A DNA stretch of 64,000 nucleotides from JBFWWP01 sp050246115 (GTDB lineage Bacteria; Planctomycetota; UBA8108; UBA1146; JAJFFE01). Position numbers and translations under genes: made by a program. This document shows, piece after piece, positions 17,433 through 28,981 of this stretch (position 1 is the stretch's first letter; every line of letters starts with the position of its first letter). The stretch is taken from the NCBI GenBank assembly GCA_050246115.1, contig JBFWWP010000005.1, positions 1-64,000 on the forward strand, written 5' to 3'. Below the pieces are notes generated by a model. That model saw only the letters and a list, made by a program, of their open reading frames with translations. It was not told the DNA's origin and did not search any database.

Positions 17433-19049
17433 TCAAGATCCCTCCGCCCTCTCGAGGGCCAACAGCGCCACCCGATCATCGAACGGATCGAATGCCGCGG
17501 CGATGTGCCCCAACAGACCAGGTCCGTAGCGCCCGAGATAGTGAAACACGGACCGCGTACGCTCTGCATCCTCACTGCCCGGAAACAACTCGGCGTGGAT
17601 GCGCTCCAACTCCTTCCGCGCCGTCGATACATCCGCGGCACAGTCGCGCTCGATGACACGGGCTAGTTTGTCCAAGTCCTCGGTCCAGCGACGACGGAGG
17701 CGCTCGAGACGCTTCTGTAGCGCCGGCGTGCCGCGCGGGTCATCGCCCAAAGTCGCGGCCCAACGCAGGAGTGGCTGTGCCGCTGCCTCGAGGTCGCGCT
17801 CGAGCCTGTCGGCCGTCTCCGAGGGCAGCTGCTGGGCAACGTTCAGGCTCGGCGCCGTCGCGGCTTCCACGCTCACACCCAGCTCGAGCAAGCGGTCGCG
17901 CGCCATGCGATCGAGGAGCCGGACGCGCAACCGTGGAATCAGGAGCGGCCGCGAAATCGCGCGCGCCGCATACGCCTCCGCGAGTTCCAAGTGGTAGGCG
18001 AATTCGGTCGGCCCCACCACCGTCGCGAACGGCTCGAGCACCGCGTCTTGCAGCAGCGGTCGCAACAACGCGTCGGGCGAGAACCGCTGGGGGTTGCGAC
18101 GCACCTCCGCATCGAGCGCGTCGGGATCGAAGGTGCGACTGCCATCTTTGCTGCGCACTCCTCCGGCGACGACTTCTAGGCGATGCCGCCCCCCGTCATC
18201 CCCGATCCAGAAGAACGGCGGCGTTGCGACCCTGGGTATCGGCACCGGTAAGCCACGCTTCGCGAGCTCACGGACTACCGGCGCGATCTGCTGGGACAAC
18301 GCGTCGGGACGGGAGGCGTCGAAGCGGAGCACTTCGCCCTGCAGCGGCCTCACATCGCTCGGATGGATCGGGAGGAGCCCTTCGTCCGGCAGCAGCGCGT
18401 GCAGCAGGTTGCGGAACCACACCCCTGGGGCAGGGTCGAACGACTGCGCGAGCAGGTCGAGGAGCCTACCGCGATGCGGCGCGTCGACCGGCAACCGGCC
18501 AGCCACCCAGTCCACCCAACGATCGCGCTCCGTGGCCGCGAGACGGAGCGCCGCAATCGGGGTGCGACCGGCAGCGAAAGGAACCGCAAGGCTGACGTCG
18601 CGTCCGGCCTCGTCGAACGAGCCCGGAAACAACTCCGCGACATCGTGATCCTCGTCGGCGATCCAGAACAGGGCTACGGTGGGTACTCCGAGTTCGCGGA
18701 GCCGGCGCGCGAGCCGCGCGACACTGATTGCCTTCACAAATAGATGGAGTGGCCCTCCGCCGAGACCAGGTTGCTGGCCGGTGAGAACGAAGTGGGTCCG
18801 AGGGTCCGCGGCGAGGTCGAGCGCGGCGCGAGCGGCGATTGGAAGATCGTATCGCCGCCACACCGGGAGCAGCACCTCGAGTGCGCGTGCACGCCGAGCC
18901 GGGTCGGGCGTGCGCGCGAGCGCGAGCTGCCGCAACTCTTCGGGATTTCGGGGCACCGGACCGAAACACTCCCACCCCGCAGCGCGCCCGACGAAGACAC
19001 GCTCGTCGTCGCGGTGAGGCAACCTGGTGACGAAGTCGGGTTGCGTCAT
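17433..19049 (-). CDS. bshC: Putative cysteine ligase of bacillithiol synthesis
   Basis: Believed to add cysteine to GlcN-malate, the last step of bacillithiol synthesis. The 538-residue protein carries the BshC signature TGQQPGLGGGPL (residues 90-101) and FWIADEDHD (128-136), both characteristic of the family. The length is normal. ATG 19049 overlaps the stop of the upstream methyltransferase by 4 bp (ATGA), and its own stop abuts bshB1, so the operon is tightly coupled. Presence of all three bsh genes makes bacillithiol production likely. Confidence 0.93.
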   Translation of the reverse strand: MTQPDFVTRLPHRDDERVFVGRAAGWECFGPVPRNPEELRQLALARTPDPARRARALEVLLPVWRRYDLPIAARAALDLAADPRTHFVLTGQQPGLGGGPLHLFVKAISVARLARRLRELGVPTVALFWIADEDHDVAELFPGSFDEAGRDVSLAVPFAAGRTPIAALRLAATERDRWVDWVAGRLPVDAPHRGRLLDLLAQSFDPAPGVWFRNLLHALLPDEGLLPIHPSDVRPLQGEVLRFDASRPDALSQQIAPVVRELAKRGLPVPIPRVATPPFFWIGDDGGRHRLEVVAGGVRSKDGSRTFDPDALDAEVRRNPQRFSPDALLRPLLQDAVLEPFATVVGPTEFAYHLELAEAYAARAISRPLLIPRLRVRLLDRMARDRLLELGVSVEAATAPSLNVAQQLPSETADRLERDLEAAAQPLLRWAATLGDDPRGTPALQKRLERLRRRWTEDLDKLARVIERDCAADVSTARKELERIHAELFPGSEDAERTRSVFHYLGRYGPGLLGHIAAAFDPFDDRVALLALERAEGS

Positions 19050-19912
19050 GCGTCGCCTCGTTGCCGACTGCCGACGATGATCATGCGGGAGCGACGACCC
19101 GGAACGTAGTCCAAGCCGTTGAAGTCGCCCACGACCCGCTCGACCCCAAGACCTTGGGAGGCCAGGAAGTCGCGCACCTCCGCTAAGGTGTACATGCGGA
19201 CCGATTCATGAAACCGCCGCGCGGTTGGCCCCTCACCGAAGATCGCCTCCTTCTCCACCCGCAATCCGTCGCGCGTGATCCAGCGTCGCTCCTCGAGACG
19301 CACACCTTGCTCGTCGCGCACACTGTGGGGCACGAGTTCGCGCGTAACCCAATCACGGTCCATGAGGTCGAGCAAGAACTTGCCCTTGGGCCGCAGCACC
19401 CGACCGATCTCGCATACGACACGATGATTCTCCGCCTCGTCGAAGAAGTAGCCAAAGCTCGTGAAGAAGGACAGGACCGCATCGAACTTGGCGCCGAAGG
19501 GCAAAGCGCGCATGTCTACACGAACGAGTCGCGCCTGCGGTGGTCCGGCAGCCCGGCCGAGCCCCGCCCGAGCGTGCGCCAAGAGGTCACGACTGAGGTC
19601 CACGCCGGTCACGGCCATCCCGCTCTGGAGCAGCGGACCGAGATGACGCCCGGCCCCACAACCGAGATCCAACACCAGCGCACCGGGAGTCAATCGCAAG
19701 GCAGCGACCGCGAACGCGACCTCCATCGCCGCCTGCTCCTCGTCCCGGTGCCGGTAGCGGCGCAGATAGTCGGCCCCGAACGCGTGCTCGAACCAGCCGT
19801 CCGGCACCACGGCCTCGGCCGGGACTCCTGAGCCGGACGCCAACTCCGGCGAGAGAGACCGTTCCGAAGCCGGTGCCGACTCGGGATTCGGATCAGGAAG
19901 TCGTTCTGCCAC
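19046..19912 (-). CDS. SAM-dependent methyltransferase, first gene of the bacillithiol operon
   Basis: A 288-residue class I methyltransferase with motif I VLDLGCGAGRH (around residues 80-90), GVDLSRDLL as the acidic strand-2 motif, and a downstream GRVLRPKGKFLLDLM segment. GTG 19912 was chosen as the first start after an AAGGAAG; the frame is open much further upstream, so the start is uncertain. Its stop overlaps the bshC start by 4 bp, so methyltransferase, bshC, bshB1 and bshA form one coupled unit. Bacillithiol can be N-methylated in some bacteria by a dedicated methyltransferase (NmbA of Chlorobiaceae). This gene is a candidate for that role by context only. Confidence 0.85.
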   Translation of the reverse strand: MAERLPDPNPESAPASERSLSPELASGSGVPAEAVVPDGWFEHAFGADYLRRYRHRDEEQAAMEVAFAVAALRLTPGALVLDLGCGAGRHLGPLLQSGMAVTGVDLSRDLLAHARAGLGRAAGPPQARLVRVDMRALPFGAKFDAVLSFFTSFGYFFDEAENHRVVCEIGRVLRPKGKFLLDLMDRDWVTRELVPHSVRDEQGVRLEERRWITRDGLRVEKEAIFGEGPTARRFHESVRMYTLAEVRDFLASQGLGVERVVGDFNGLDYVPGRRSRMIIVGSRQRGDA

Positions 19913-20092
19913 AGCGATTTGGTCACTTCCTTCGGGATCCTGACGACAGGGCCACGGGGTGCCCGGGCCCGCACCATACCGTATTCTTGAGAGGAGTCCC
20001 GCCGGAATGGGCCTCCACCCTAGGAGCGGGCCGAGCCGTCGCTTGGACGGGGCCCCCTCGCAACCTCTCGCAAGCGTGGAGGAACAGATCCG

Positions 20093-20473
20093 ATGACGGC
20101 ACGGCCGCTGCACGAGATTCCCAAGGGCTCGGTTCTGGCCGAACCCATCCTCGACGGCGACGGTCGGATCCTGCTGCGGGCAGGGACGGTCCTCACCGAC
20201 GCTGTCTTGGGCGTACTCGCGCGCCTCCACGTCAGCCAAGTCGACGCACTCGACGCGGACGTGACCGACGATCGGTCGACGCCGACGCGGGGTGACGGCA
20301 CCGGCGAGAGCGGGACGAACCGGGCGACACCGGAGTTCCCGCGCACCGACGGCTGGCAGGACCTGTTCGCAGACCACAAGGGATCCCACGAGATGGGAAT
20401 CCTCGAGGCGGGGCTCACGGGATGGGCCGCGGCGCGCCGGGCCCGCCGCCAGAGAGCGGAGGCGGACGCGTGA
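20093..20473 (+). CDS. Small protein resembling the N-terminal region of HD-GYP regulators
   Basis: A 126-residue soluble protein. The first 45 residues (IPKGSVLAEPILDGDGRILL, then RAGTVLTDAVLGVLARLHV) look like the short beta-rich segment that precedes HD-GYP or c-di-GMP regulatory domains. The rest is polar and Arg/Ala-rich. ATG 20093 opens a run of three coupled genes; its stop overlaps the HDOD gene start as GTGA at 20470-20473. It may be a detached regulatory domain acting with the HDOD protein, which is inference. Confidence 0.65.
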   Translation: MTARPLHEIPKGSVLAEPILDGDGRILLRAGTVLTDAVLGVLARLHVSQVDALDADVTDDRSTPTRGDGTGESGTNRATPEFPRTDGWQDLFADHKGSHEMGILEAGLTGWAAARRARRQRAEADA

Positions 20474-21396
20474 CCGATCCCGCCGCAACCCAGACCACCG
20501 ACGAAGTGTCGCAAGTCATCGACAAGGCACTGAACCTCCACACCCTGCCGGTGGTGGTGCTCGAAGCAGAACGGCTGATGCGGGATCGCCGGACGAGCGC
20601 GCAAGATGTGGCGCAGCTCATTGTTCGTGACATCGCGATCGCGGAGCGGGTGTTGAAGCTCGCCAACAGCGCCTACTACGGCTTCCAGAAACGCATCGGC
20701 AACCTCACGCAGGCCGTGGTACTCCTGGGGTTCCAGGCCGTCCGCAACCTCCTGCTCACGGTCTCTGTGATCGAGACCTTTCGCCCGAGCAGCGACGACG
20801 ACTTCGACTATCCGCGTTTCTGGGGTCACTCCGTAGCCACGGCGATCGTGTCCACCGGCCTCGCTCGTAAGGCCCGATTGCCAGACGCGGACGAGGTGTA
20901 CGTCGCCGGCCTGCTCCACGACGTCGGCAAGCTCCTGGTCGCGCAACACCTCCCCGCCTTGAGTGGGCGCGTGCTGGAGCTGCAGCGACGAGGGGTGCCC
21001 GCGCGTGACGCCGAACGACGCATTCTCGGCTATGATCACTCGGACATCGGCTACAAGTTGTCGACTTCCTGGAGCCTGCCGGACAGCATCGCAGCGGCTG
21101 TGCGCGACCACCACTGTCCGCTGACCGGCCCTGGCCCGGCAACGGCGGCCCATGCGATCCACGTTGCGGACTGCATCGTGAGCGCTTGGGGAATGGCGTG
21201 CCGCGCGAACCTCCCGCTCGAGGAGATCTGTCCCGGCGCGAGCGAACGGCTGGGTTACGACGCGACCCGGCTCGCGGCTTGGCTCGAAACGTTCGAACGC
21301 TCGCTGTTCGAGGCGGCCGACTTCTTCGAGTACCTGGGCCTGGCTGGCCCCAGGCCGGAGCCGACTGCGACTGCCGCGAGTGGAGGTAGAGCGTGA
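20470..21396 (+). CDS. HDOD-domain signalling protein
   Basis: A 308-residue single-domain HDOD protein. Typical family features are LHTLPVVVLEAERLMRDR, the SAYYGFQKRIGNLTQAVVLL core and GLLHDVGKLL (148-154), which keeps an HD pair more intact than many HDOD proteins. HDOD proteins act as non-enzymatic hubs in motility, biofilm and stress signalling. Start GTG 20470, behind GGAGGCGG, overlaps the preceding stop, and its own stop overlaps the kinase start, so all three genes are translationally linked. Confidence 0.88.
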   Translation: MTDPAATQTTDEVSQVIDKALNLHTLPVVVLEAERLMRDRRTSAQDVAQLIVRDIAIAERVLKLANSAYYGFQKRIGNLTQAVVLLGFQAVRNLLLTVSVIETFRPSSDDDFDYPRFWGHSVATAIVSTGLARKARLPDADEVYVAGLLHDVGKLLVAQHLPALSGRVLELQRRGVPARDAERRILGYDHSDIGYKLSTSWSLPDSIAAAVRDHHCPLTGPGPATAAHAIHVADCIVSAWGMACRANLPLEEICPGASERLGYDATRLAAWLETFERSLFEAADFFEYLGLAGPRPEPTATAASGGRA

Positions 21397-22499
21397 GTCC
21401 TCATGCGGCGCTCGCTCCCCCGGCCCTTCAAGAGCCCACCTTGGGCGGTCCCTGGGAGCCCCTGTTTCAAACCTTGGCGGAGAGCGTACCGACAGCGGTC
21501 CTCGTCACGGACCTCGACGGACACGTTTTGATCGCCAACCGCAACTTCCGTTTTCTCTTCCCCGTCGATGCTCGCCCCCTCGAGGGCGCGCAGTTGTCGG
21601 AGTTCCTTCCGCCACGGTTCGCTAGTTTCTTCGAAGAGCTCTTGCTCGACACGTTGCACGCGGGTGGCTGCTTGGAGCGTCCGCTGCCCGAGTTGAGCCA
21701 CGAACTCGGTGCCCTGCGCTATCTCGTCGGTGCGACGGTCGCGGGTGAGGACGCGCTGGCGTCGGTGGTGTTCATCCTGCGAGACGTGTCGGCCGGCCTG
21801 CAGCTGTCCTCGCTCCGGGAGCAAGATCGGGTCAAACAGTACCTGCTCAGCACGCTGTTTCATGACCTCAAGTCGCCGCTGGCCGCCATCCTGAACGCCG
21901 CCGAGATCCTGCCCGATCTGATGCCTGCGGACAGTGCCGAGGGGTGCCGCGAGTTACTCGCCGCCATCGAGTCGAGCGGCAGTCGCATTCAGCAACTCGT
22001 CGACGACACGTCCGAGTACTTCAAACTGCGCTTCCCCTCACGCTCGGAATCCCGTACGCCGATCGACCTCACCGAGCTGCTCGGGTCGTTGGTCGCGTTG
22101 TACAAAACCCAAGGCCACACTCAGAGATTCGTGCTCGACTTCCAAGGCCCTGCGACCGTGTGCGGCGAACGGCTGCGTTTGACTCGTGCATTCGACAACC
22201 TCATCTCGAACGCAGTGAAGTACGCCCCGGGCAATGGGGAGATCCGGGTTCGGGTGGAACCCGATTCCGACGATCACGTGTGCGTGTTGATCGCGGATCA
22301 AGGGCCAGGCATTCCGGAGCAGTTTCTGGCCAAGATCTGGGAGCCGTTCTACCGCATCCCCAACAGCAAACGGGAGGGCACCGGCCTCGGCCTGTCGATC
22401 ACCCGCCACATCATCGAAGAGCAGCGGGGCAGTGTCGCCGTGGACTCCCGCCCCGGGACGGGTACCACCTTCATCGTGCGCATGCCGAGCGCCGGGTAA
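21393..22499 (+). CDS. PAS-domain sensor histidine kinase
   Basis: A 368-residue cytoplasmic kinase. A PAS domain occupies residues about 20-145 (PTAVLVTDLDGHVLIANRNF). The H-box FHDLKSPLAAILNAAE contains His157. The ATPase domain has an N-box (FDNLISNAVKYAPG) and a G-box (GTGLGLSITRHIIEEQRG). Start GTG 21393 overlaps the HDOD stop by 4 bp. No response regulator follows, so its partner must be elsewhere or the HDOD protein may be part of its output. A partial repeat element starts 19 bp after its stop. Confidence 0.9.
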   Translation: MSPHAALAPPALQEPTLGGPWEPLFQTLAESVPTAVLVTDLDGHVLIANRNFRFLFPVDARPLEGAQLSEFLPPRFASFFEELLLDTLHAGGCLERPLPELSHELGALRYLVGATVAGEDALASVVFILRDVSAGLQLSSLREQDRVKQYLLSTLFHDLKSPLAAILNAAEILPDLMPADSAEGCRELLAAIESSGSRIQQLVDDTSEYFKLRFPSRSESRTPIDLTELLGSLVALYKTQGHTQRFVLDFQGPATVCGERLRLTRAFDNLISNAVKYAPGNGEIRVRVEPDSDDHVCVLIADQGPGIPEQFLAKIWEPFYRIPNSKREGTGLGLSITRHIIEEQRGSVAVDSRPGTGTTFIVRMPSAG

Positions 22500-22518
22500 C
22501 GGCCCCTTGCCAGGGGGC

Positions 22519-22635
22519 TTAGGAGTCGCCCAAGAGTGACTTCACCCTCTTGCTCGTCGCTTCGGGCCGTCTTCGACCGATCCGAAAACCTCGAAATCCT
22601 CACCGGAACCAAGGCTACGCCTCCGGCTCCCTCGC
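22519..22635 (-). repeat. Terminal-inverted-repeat element, copy 2 (partial, inverted)
   Basis: Begins TTAGGAGTCGCCCAAGAGTG and continues as the reverse complement of the right half of copies 1 and 3 (CACCCTCTTGCTCGTCGCTT, CCGATCCGAAAACCTCGAA, CTCACCGGAA, AAGGCTACGCC). Similarity fades after about 22635 and no second terminal repeat is found, so the copy is truncated or diverged. It lies between a histidine kinase and priA. The right boundary is approximate. Confidence 0.75.
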
Positions 22636-22724
22636 TGCCAGGGCCCCTCGACGCGACCCACCTCACGGACTGGCGCGAACTCCGTCGTCTGCCCATAATC
22701 GCGGGCAACGAAGGAGAGCCACCG

Positions 22725-24935
<2,211 letters not shown>

Positions 24936-24972
24936 GCCCAAATCAAACGCGAGGCGGTTCGTAACGCTGACC

Positions 24973-25160
24973 TTAGAAGTCGCCCAAGAATAACTTCGAC
25001 ATCTTGCCGTCGACTTGGGTCAGATTCGGCCGATCCGGAAAGCTCGGAACCGAAGGCGTAGCCTTAGAAGTTCCGGTGAGGACTTCGAGGTTTTCGGATC
25101 GGTCGAAGATGGCCCGAAGCGACGAGCAAGAGGGTGAAGTTACTCTTGGGCGACTCCTTA
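24973..25160 (+). repeat. Terminal-inverted-repeat element, copy 3 (188 bp)
   Basis: Begins TTAGAAGTCGCCCAAGAATA and ends TACTCTTGGGCGACTCCTTA; the ends pair over about 25 bp with few mismatches. The interior matches copy 1 almost base for base, with a few extra bases around GCGTAGCCTTAGAAGTTCCG. It lies between the convergent priA and the secreted unknown. Its last three bases are the TAA stop of the latter on the minus strand. Confidence 0.87.
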
Positions 25161-26192
25161 GTCCGATCCGCGCAGCCATTCACGAACGACGTGGCCAAGC
25201 GTCGGGAGCGGCAGACCGGGGGGCACGGAAGCGCGCACGAACAGATCGGGATCGAGGAGCAGGCTCACGCCACCACGCTCGAAGCCGGGGCGACCGAAGT
25301 TCGTCGCATCCCGGGTCGTGATGACAAAGAGCGGCATCCGCACCTCCCGTAACTCGGATCGCCATTCGGCCGATCGATCACCGGGATCGACCTCGAGCAG
25401 CCAGACGACGACCAGCTCCTCGCTGGCGACCTGGCGCCAGATCGCTTCACAAGCCGCTTGCACCTGCGCAAGGTTCGCGCCCGCTCGCAAGGTCACGAGC
25501 AACAGCCAGCGGCCACTTGCCCGACCGGCACCAAAGAGACGGTCGGGCGTGACGCCGGCGAGACGCTCCAGGACCAACGGCAGCTGACTCCTCAGCCAGG
25601 CCAAACGCTCGCCCTCACTCGCGGGCTCTGCAGGTCTCCCCTTTGCGGCCGGTAGCACAGAGGGCCAGGCGCCAAAGTGATCCACATGGGCGATGCGTTC
25701 GAACGGAACGAGTTCTCGATCCAGATTGGCCGCCGACCACTCGACCCATCGACGGGCGGCGGCCAACGACGGGTTCTCGCCGAGCGCCCCGGAGCGAAGC
25801 CCCTCAGGCGCGCCCAGTCGCCCGTGCCTGCGCAACGTGGCGGCAAGGTCGAAGTGGAGCTCGAGAAACTCGCGGATCAGCCACGCACGCGGCGATGCGA
25901 ATTGGGTTTCGGCTCGAGTCGCGAACTGGGTCGCGGACGTAGGGTCGCCCTGGAGGAGCGCGGCCAGAGCGCTGAGGTAGAGCCAAGCCTCCCCGCGCTC
26001 CGCGGCGGGCACGCTCGCAAGCGCCTGACTGGCGGCCGAGTCGCCGAGCTCGATCCGGGAGGCTGCCCGACGCTCGTCGGCGCGAATCCAGCTCCCCCCC
26101 ACGAGAAACACCGCGGCCCACAGCGCGACCCGGAGCCGCCTGATTGCATTCGGGCGCCAGGCAGTTACCATTCGTTCAGCCGTCATGCGCAT
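25158..26192 (-). CDS. Secreted or membrane-anchored protein of unknown function
   Basis: About 344 residues with an N-terminal signal-like segment (basic residues, then LRVALWAAVFLVGGSWI). It then has an Ala/Leu/Arg-rich helical middle that could form TPR-like helices. The C-terminal third (WLLLVTLRAGANLAQVQAAC... FVITTRDATNFGRPGF) recalls a thioredoxin-like fold without a CxxC. ATG 26192 is picked from several in-frame ATGs (26186, 26171) without a clear ribosome binding site. The stop codon lies inside repeat copy 3, so the native C-terminus may have been changed. Confidence 0.55.
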   Translation of the reverse strand: MRMTAERMVTAWRPNAIRRLRVALWAAVFLVGGSWIRADERRAASRIELGDSAASQALASVPAAERGEAWLYLSALAALLQGDPTSATQFATRAETQFASPRAWLIREFLELHFDLAATLRRHGRLGAPEGLRSGALGENPSLAAARRWVEWSAANLDRELVPFERIAHVDHFGAWPSVLPAAKGRPAEPASEGERLAWLRSQLPLVLERLAGVTPDRLFGAGRASGRWLLLVTLRAGANLAQVQAACEAIWRQVASEELVVVWLLEVDPGDRSAEWRSELREVRMPLFVITTRDATNFGRPGFERGGVSLLLDPDLFVRASVPPGLPLPTLGHVVREWLRGSD

Positions 26193-26431
26193 GAAACTAC
26201 CGGTGTCGTGGCCGCCGATCCAGCCCGTCTTGGTCAGCTGGCCCAAGACGGTTGGACGGCAAGCGATGGCAGCGGGTCAGCGAGGCTCGAAACGAGGGCC
26301 CCCGCGTCCTCGAGACACCGCGTCCTCGAGACACGGCAGCACGGCGGGCCCTTGGGGATCGCGCTCGGGGAATCAGGAGCGAACGCCGCGGTGGGTTGCC
26401 GCGACGCCGCTCCGGGAAGAGGGAGAGCACG

Positions 26432-27433
26432 ATGTTGCGGGTGCCTTTGGCGGTGGGTCTCATCTCTGCCGTCGGCTTCGGTGTTTGCTCGACGGCCTTT
26501 GCGCAACCCGACATCGCGCCCGCGGTGCACTCGGAGTGGCCGCTCCGAGAACGACTGGTCTACGAGGGGCGCGTCGAGAAGGCCGGATTGTGGCTGACGG
26601 TCGGCCAAGCCACCTTCACGGCCAACCGTGCGGACAACGGTGAACTCGTGCTGCAGGCCGAGGCCAAAGGGAAGAAGTTCGGTTACACCCTCGATACCAA
26701 GCTGACCAGCCGCTTCGCCGTCGGCAGCGATCAGCCCTTCATTCATACCTACTCGCAGAAGGGCTCGGAGGAGCGCGAGAAGAAGCTCATGTTCGAGGGG
26801 CCGGAGATCGCCTTCTGGCGTCTCAAGCACTGTCGCCAGGATGGCTGCACGGAGCCCGGGCACGAGATCAAGAAGACGAAGTGGGTCGGTGGACTGATTC
26901 CCTGGGGGAAGCGGCGCGAGCACTGCAGCGACCGGCATTGTGGCATCCCGACCCACCAGGTTTGGGTGCTCCGACACAACCACCAAACCACCGCCCCGCA
27001 CGTCGACTATTTGACTGCGATCTACAAGGCGCGCCACCTCGACTTCTCGACCTCCGCCGAACCTCAGTGCGTGCGGGTCGTCAGCGACACCGATTTGTGG
27101 GTGATCCGAGTTTCTGCAACTCGCGAAGAGACGATCGAGACTCCAGCCGGGAAGTTCGAGACGATCAAGCTGGTCCTCGACCCCCAGAGTGACAGCGGCG
27201 AGGTCAAGAAGGAGTTCGAGGGACTCTTCGGACTCAATGGTGCGATCGGCGTGTGGGTCGACCGAGAGACCCACCGCCCCGTGCGCGTGCAGGGCCAGCT
27301 ACCGTTCGCCTTCCTCAATTTGCACGCCATCGTCGAGCTCATCAAAGTCGAGGAAGCGCCGGCGCCCGCCGTGAACACTGCGGCGGAAACCGGCGTGGCG
27401 ACCCCCAACCCGATAAAGCACTCGCACGAATGA
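26432..27433 (+). CDS. DUF3108-type exported protein
   Basis: A 333-residue protein with a signal peptide (VPLAVGLISAVGFGV... TAFAQ, cleavage near residue 25). The body is a beta-rich DUF3108-like domain (LRERLVYEGRV..., KFGYTLDTKLTS, ATREETIETPAGKFETIKL, GAIGVWVDRETHRPVRVQG). Two Cys clusters lie in the middle (HCRQDGC and HCSDRHC), probably disulfides in the envelope. ATG 26432 follows GAGGGAGAG. The stop overlaps the selA start by 4 bp, so selA translation is coupled to this gene, an unexpected pairing. Function unknown. Confidence 0.75.
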   Translation: MLRVPLAVGLISAVGFGVCSTAFAQPDIAPAVHSEWPLRERLVYEGRVEKAGLWLTVGQATFTANRADNGELVLQAEAKGKKFGYTLDTKLTSRFAVGSDQPFIHTYSQKGSEEREKKLMFEGPEIAFWRLKHCRQDGCTEPGHEIKKTKWVGGLIPWGKRREHCSDRHCGIPTHQVWVLRHNHQTTAPHVDYLTAIYKARHLDFSTSAEPQCVRVVSDTDLWVIRVSATREETIETPAGKFETIKLVLDPQSDSGEVKKEFEGLFGLNGAIGVWVDRETHRPVRVQGQLPFAFLNLHAIVELIKVEEAPAPAVNTAAETGVATPNPIKHSHE

Positions 27434-28863
27434 CGAGTCCCGCCATGGCCGAAGGCTCCGCCGGTGACGCACTGCTGCGACGAATCCCGCAGGTCGACCG
27501 CCTGCTCGGACTCGCCGAGTTCCAAGGGCTGGTCGCCGACTACTCGCTCCAGGAGGTGACGGCGGCCGTCCGCGCCGACCAAGCCGCGCTGCGGGATCGT
27601 GGAACCCGCGGCACGCTCACCGAGAGCGACCTTCGGCTGGCCTCGATCCGGGAGCGGGTTGCGCAGGAACTCGCGACTCGGGCCCGGCCGTACTACTGTC
27701 GGGTCGTGAACGCCACTGGCGTTGTGCTGCACACCGGCTTGGGACGAGCTCCGCTGGCAACGGAAGCGGTGAGAGCCATCGCCGATCGCGCCGGCCGACC
27801 GGTCCGCGTCGAGATCGACCTCGCGACCGGGCAACGCGGTGGACGGGAACGAGGTTGCGCCTCGCTGCTGGAGGAGATCACCGGTTGCGAAGCTGCCGCC
27901 ATGGTCAACAACAACGCCGGTGCGACGCTGTTGATCCTCTCGGCCCTAGCACGCGGCAAGGACGTGATCGTCTCGCGCGGTGAACTCGTGGAGATCGGTG
28001 GCTCCTACCGCGTGCCCGACATCATGCAAGAGGGCGGTGCGAAACTCGTCGAGGTCGGCACCACAAACCGCACGCACTTGGCTGACTACACCCGCGCGAT
28101 CACCGACAACACGGGTATGATCCTCAAGGTGCATACGTCCAACTACGTCGTGAAGGGGTTCACGCACGCCGTCGACATCACAGCCTTGGCAACGCTCGGG
28201 CAGGAGTACGGCATCCCGGTCGTCCATGACCTGGGGTCTGGTTGTCTGGTGGATCTGGAGAAGCAAGGCATCCCCGGCGAACCCTTCGTTCCGGCCTCGG
28301 TTCGTTCGGGCGCGGACCTCGTTTGCTTCAGCGGCGACAAGCTTCTCGGCGGCCCACAGGCTGGGATCATCCTGGGACGGCGCGGCTACGTCGAGCGCTG
28401 TCGCAAGCACCCACTGTATCGCGCGCTGCGTCTCGGGCGCCTCAGCTACCTCGCGCTCGAGGCCACGCTGCGATTGTATCGCGAAGGCGAGCAGAACGTG
28501 CTGAGCAAGATCCCCGCGCTACGGCGGCTAACGGCTCGCGCCGATGAGCTGGGCCGGCGCGCGGCTCGGCTGGCGGAGATCGTAGGCTCGGTGGAGGGGA
28601 TCGATTCCTCCGTGGTGAGCTGCACGTCGCAAGCCGGCAGCGGCTCGCTCCCCACGTACTCCCTGGAGAGCTGGGCCCTCCGTCTGCGACCGACAGACGC
28701 CTCGGTGGAGACGCTCGCCGCATTCCTGAGGCAAGGGAGTCCAGCGATCCTCGCGCGCGCCGCAGATGACGCGCTCCTGTTCGACGTTCGCACCATCGAC
28801 GACGAAGAGTTCACGCTGATCCATGACGTGCTGCAGGGTTGGTCGCGCCGTTTGCGACGCTGA
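27430..28863 (+). CDS. selA: L-seryl-tRNA(Sec) selenium transferase
   Basis: Converts Ser-tRNA(Sec) to Sec-tRNA(Sec) with selenophosphate, using PLP. The 477-residue protein has normal length, with VNATGVVLHTGLGRAPL near residue 95 and the PLP-lysine motif SGDKLLGGPQAG (Lys304). Start ATG 27430 is inside the DUF3108 stop (ATGA). selD and the tRNA-Sec gene follow on the same strand, making a compact selenocysteine locus. Confidence 0.96.
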   Translation: MTSPAMAEGSAGDALLRRIPQVDRLLGLAEFQGLVADYSLQEVTAAVRADQAALRDRGTRGTLTESDLRLASIRERVAQELATRARPYYCRVVNATGVVLHTGLGRAPLATEAVRAIADRAGRPVRVEIDLATGQRGGRERGCASLLEEITGCEAAAMVNNNAGATLLILSALARGKDVIVSRGELVEIGGSYRVPDIMQEGGAKLVEVGTTNRTHLADYTRAITDNTGMILKVHTSNYVVKGFTHAVDITALATLGQEYGIPVVHDLGSGCLVDLEKQGIPGEPFVPASVRSGADLVCFSGDKLLGGPQAGIILGRRGYVERCRKHPLYRALRLGRLSYLALEATLRLYREGEQNVLSKIPALRRLTARADELGRRAARLAEIVGSVEGIDSSVVSCTSQAGSGSLPTYSLESWALRLRPTDASVETLAAFLRQGSPAILARAADDALLFDVRTIDDEEFTLIHDVLQGWSRRLRR

Positions 28864-28981
28864 GCGGCGGCGCCGCGGTCGGGGCCATCGATCACGGTGC
28901 CGCCCTGCGAGCAGCCTGAACGCAGGCGCTCGTGTGTCGAGGCGCGCCGGGTCTCACGGACACCAAGAGAGGATCGACACC

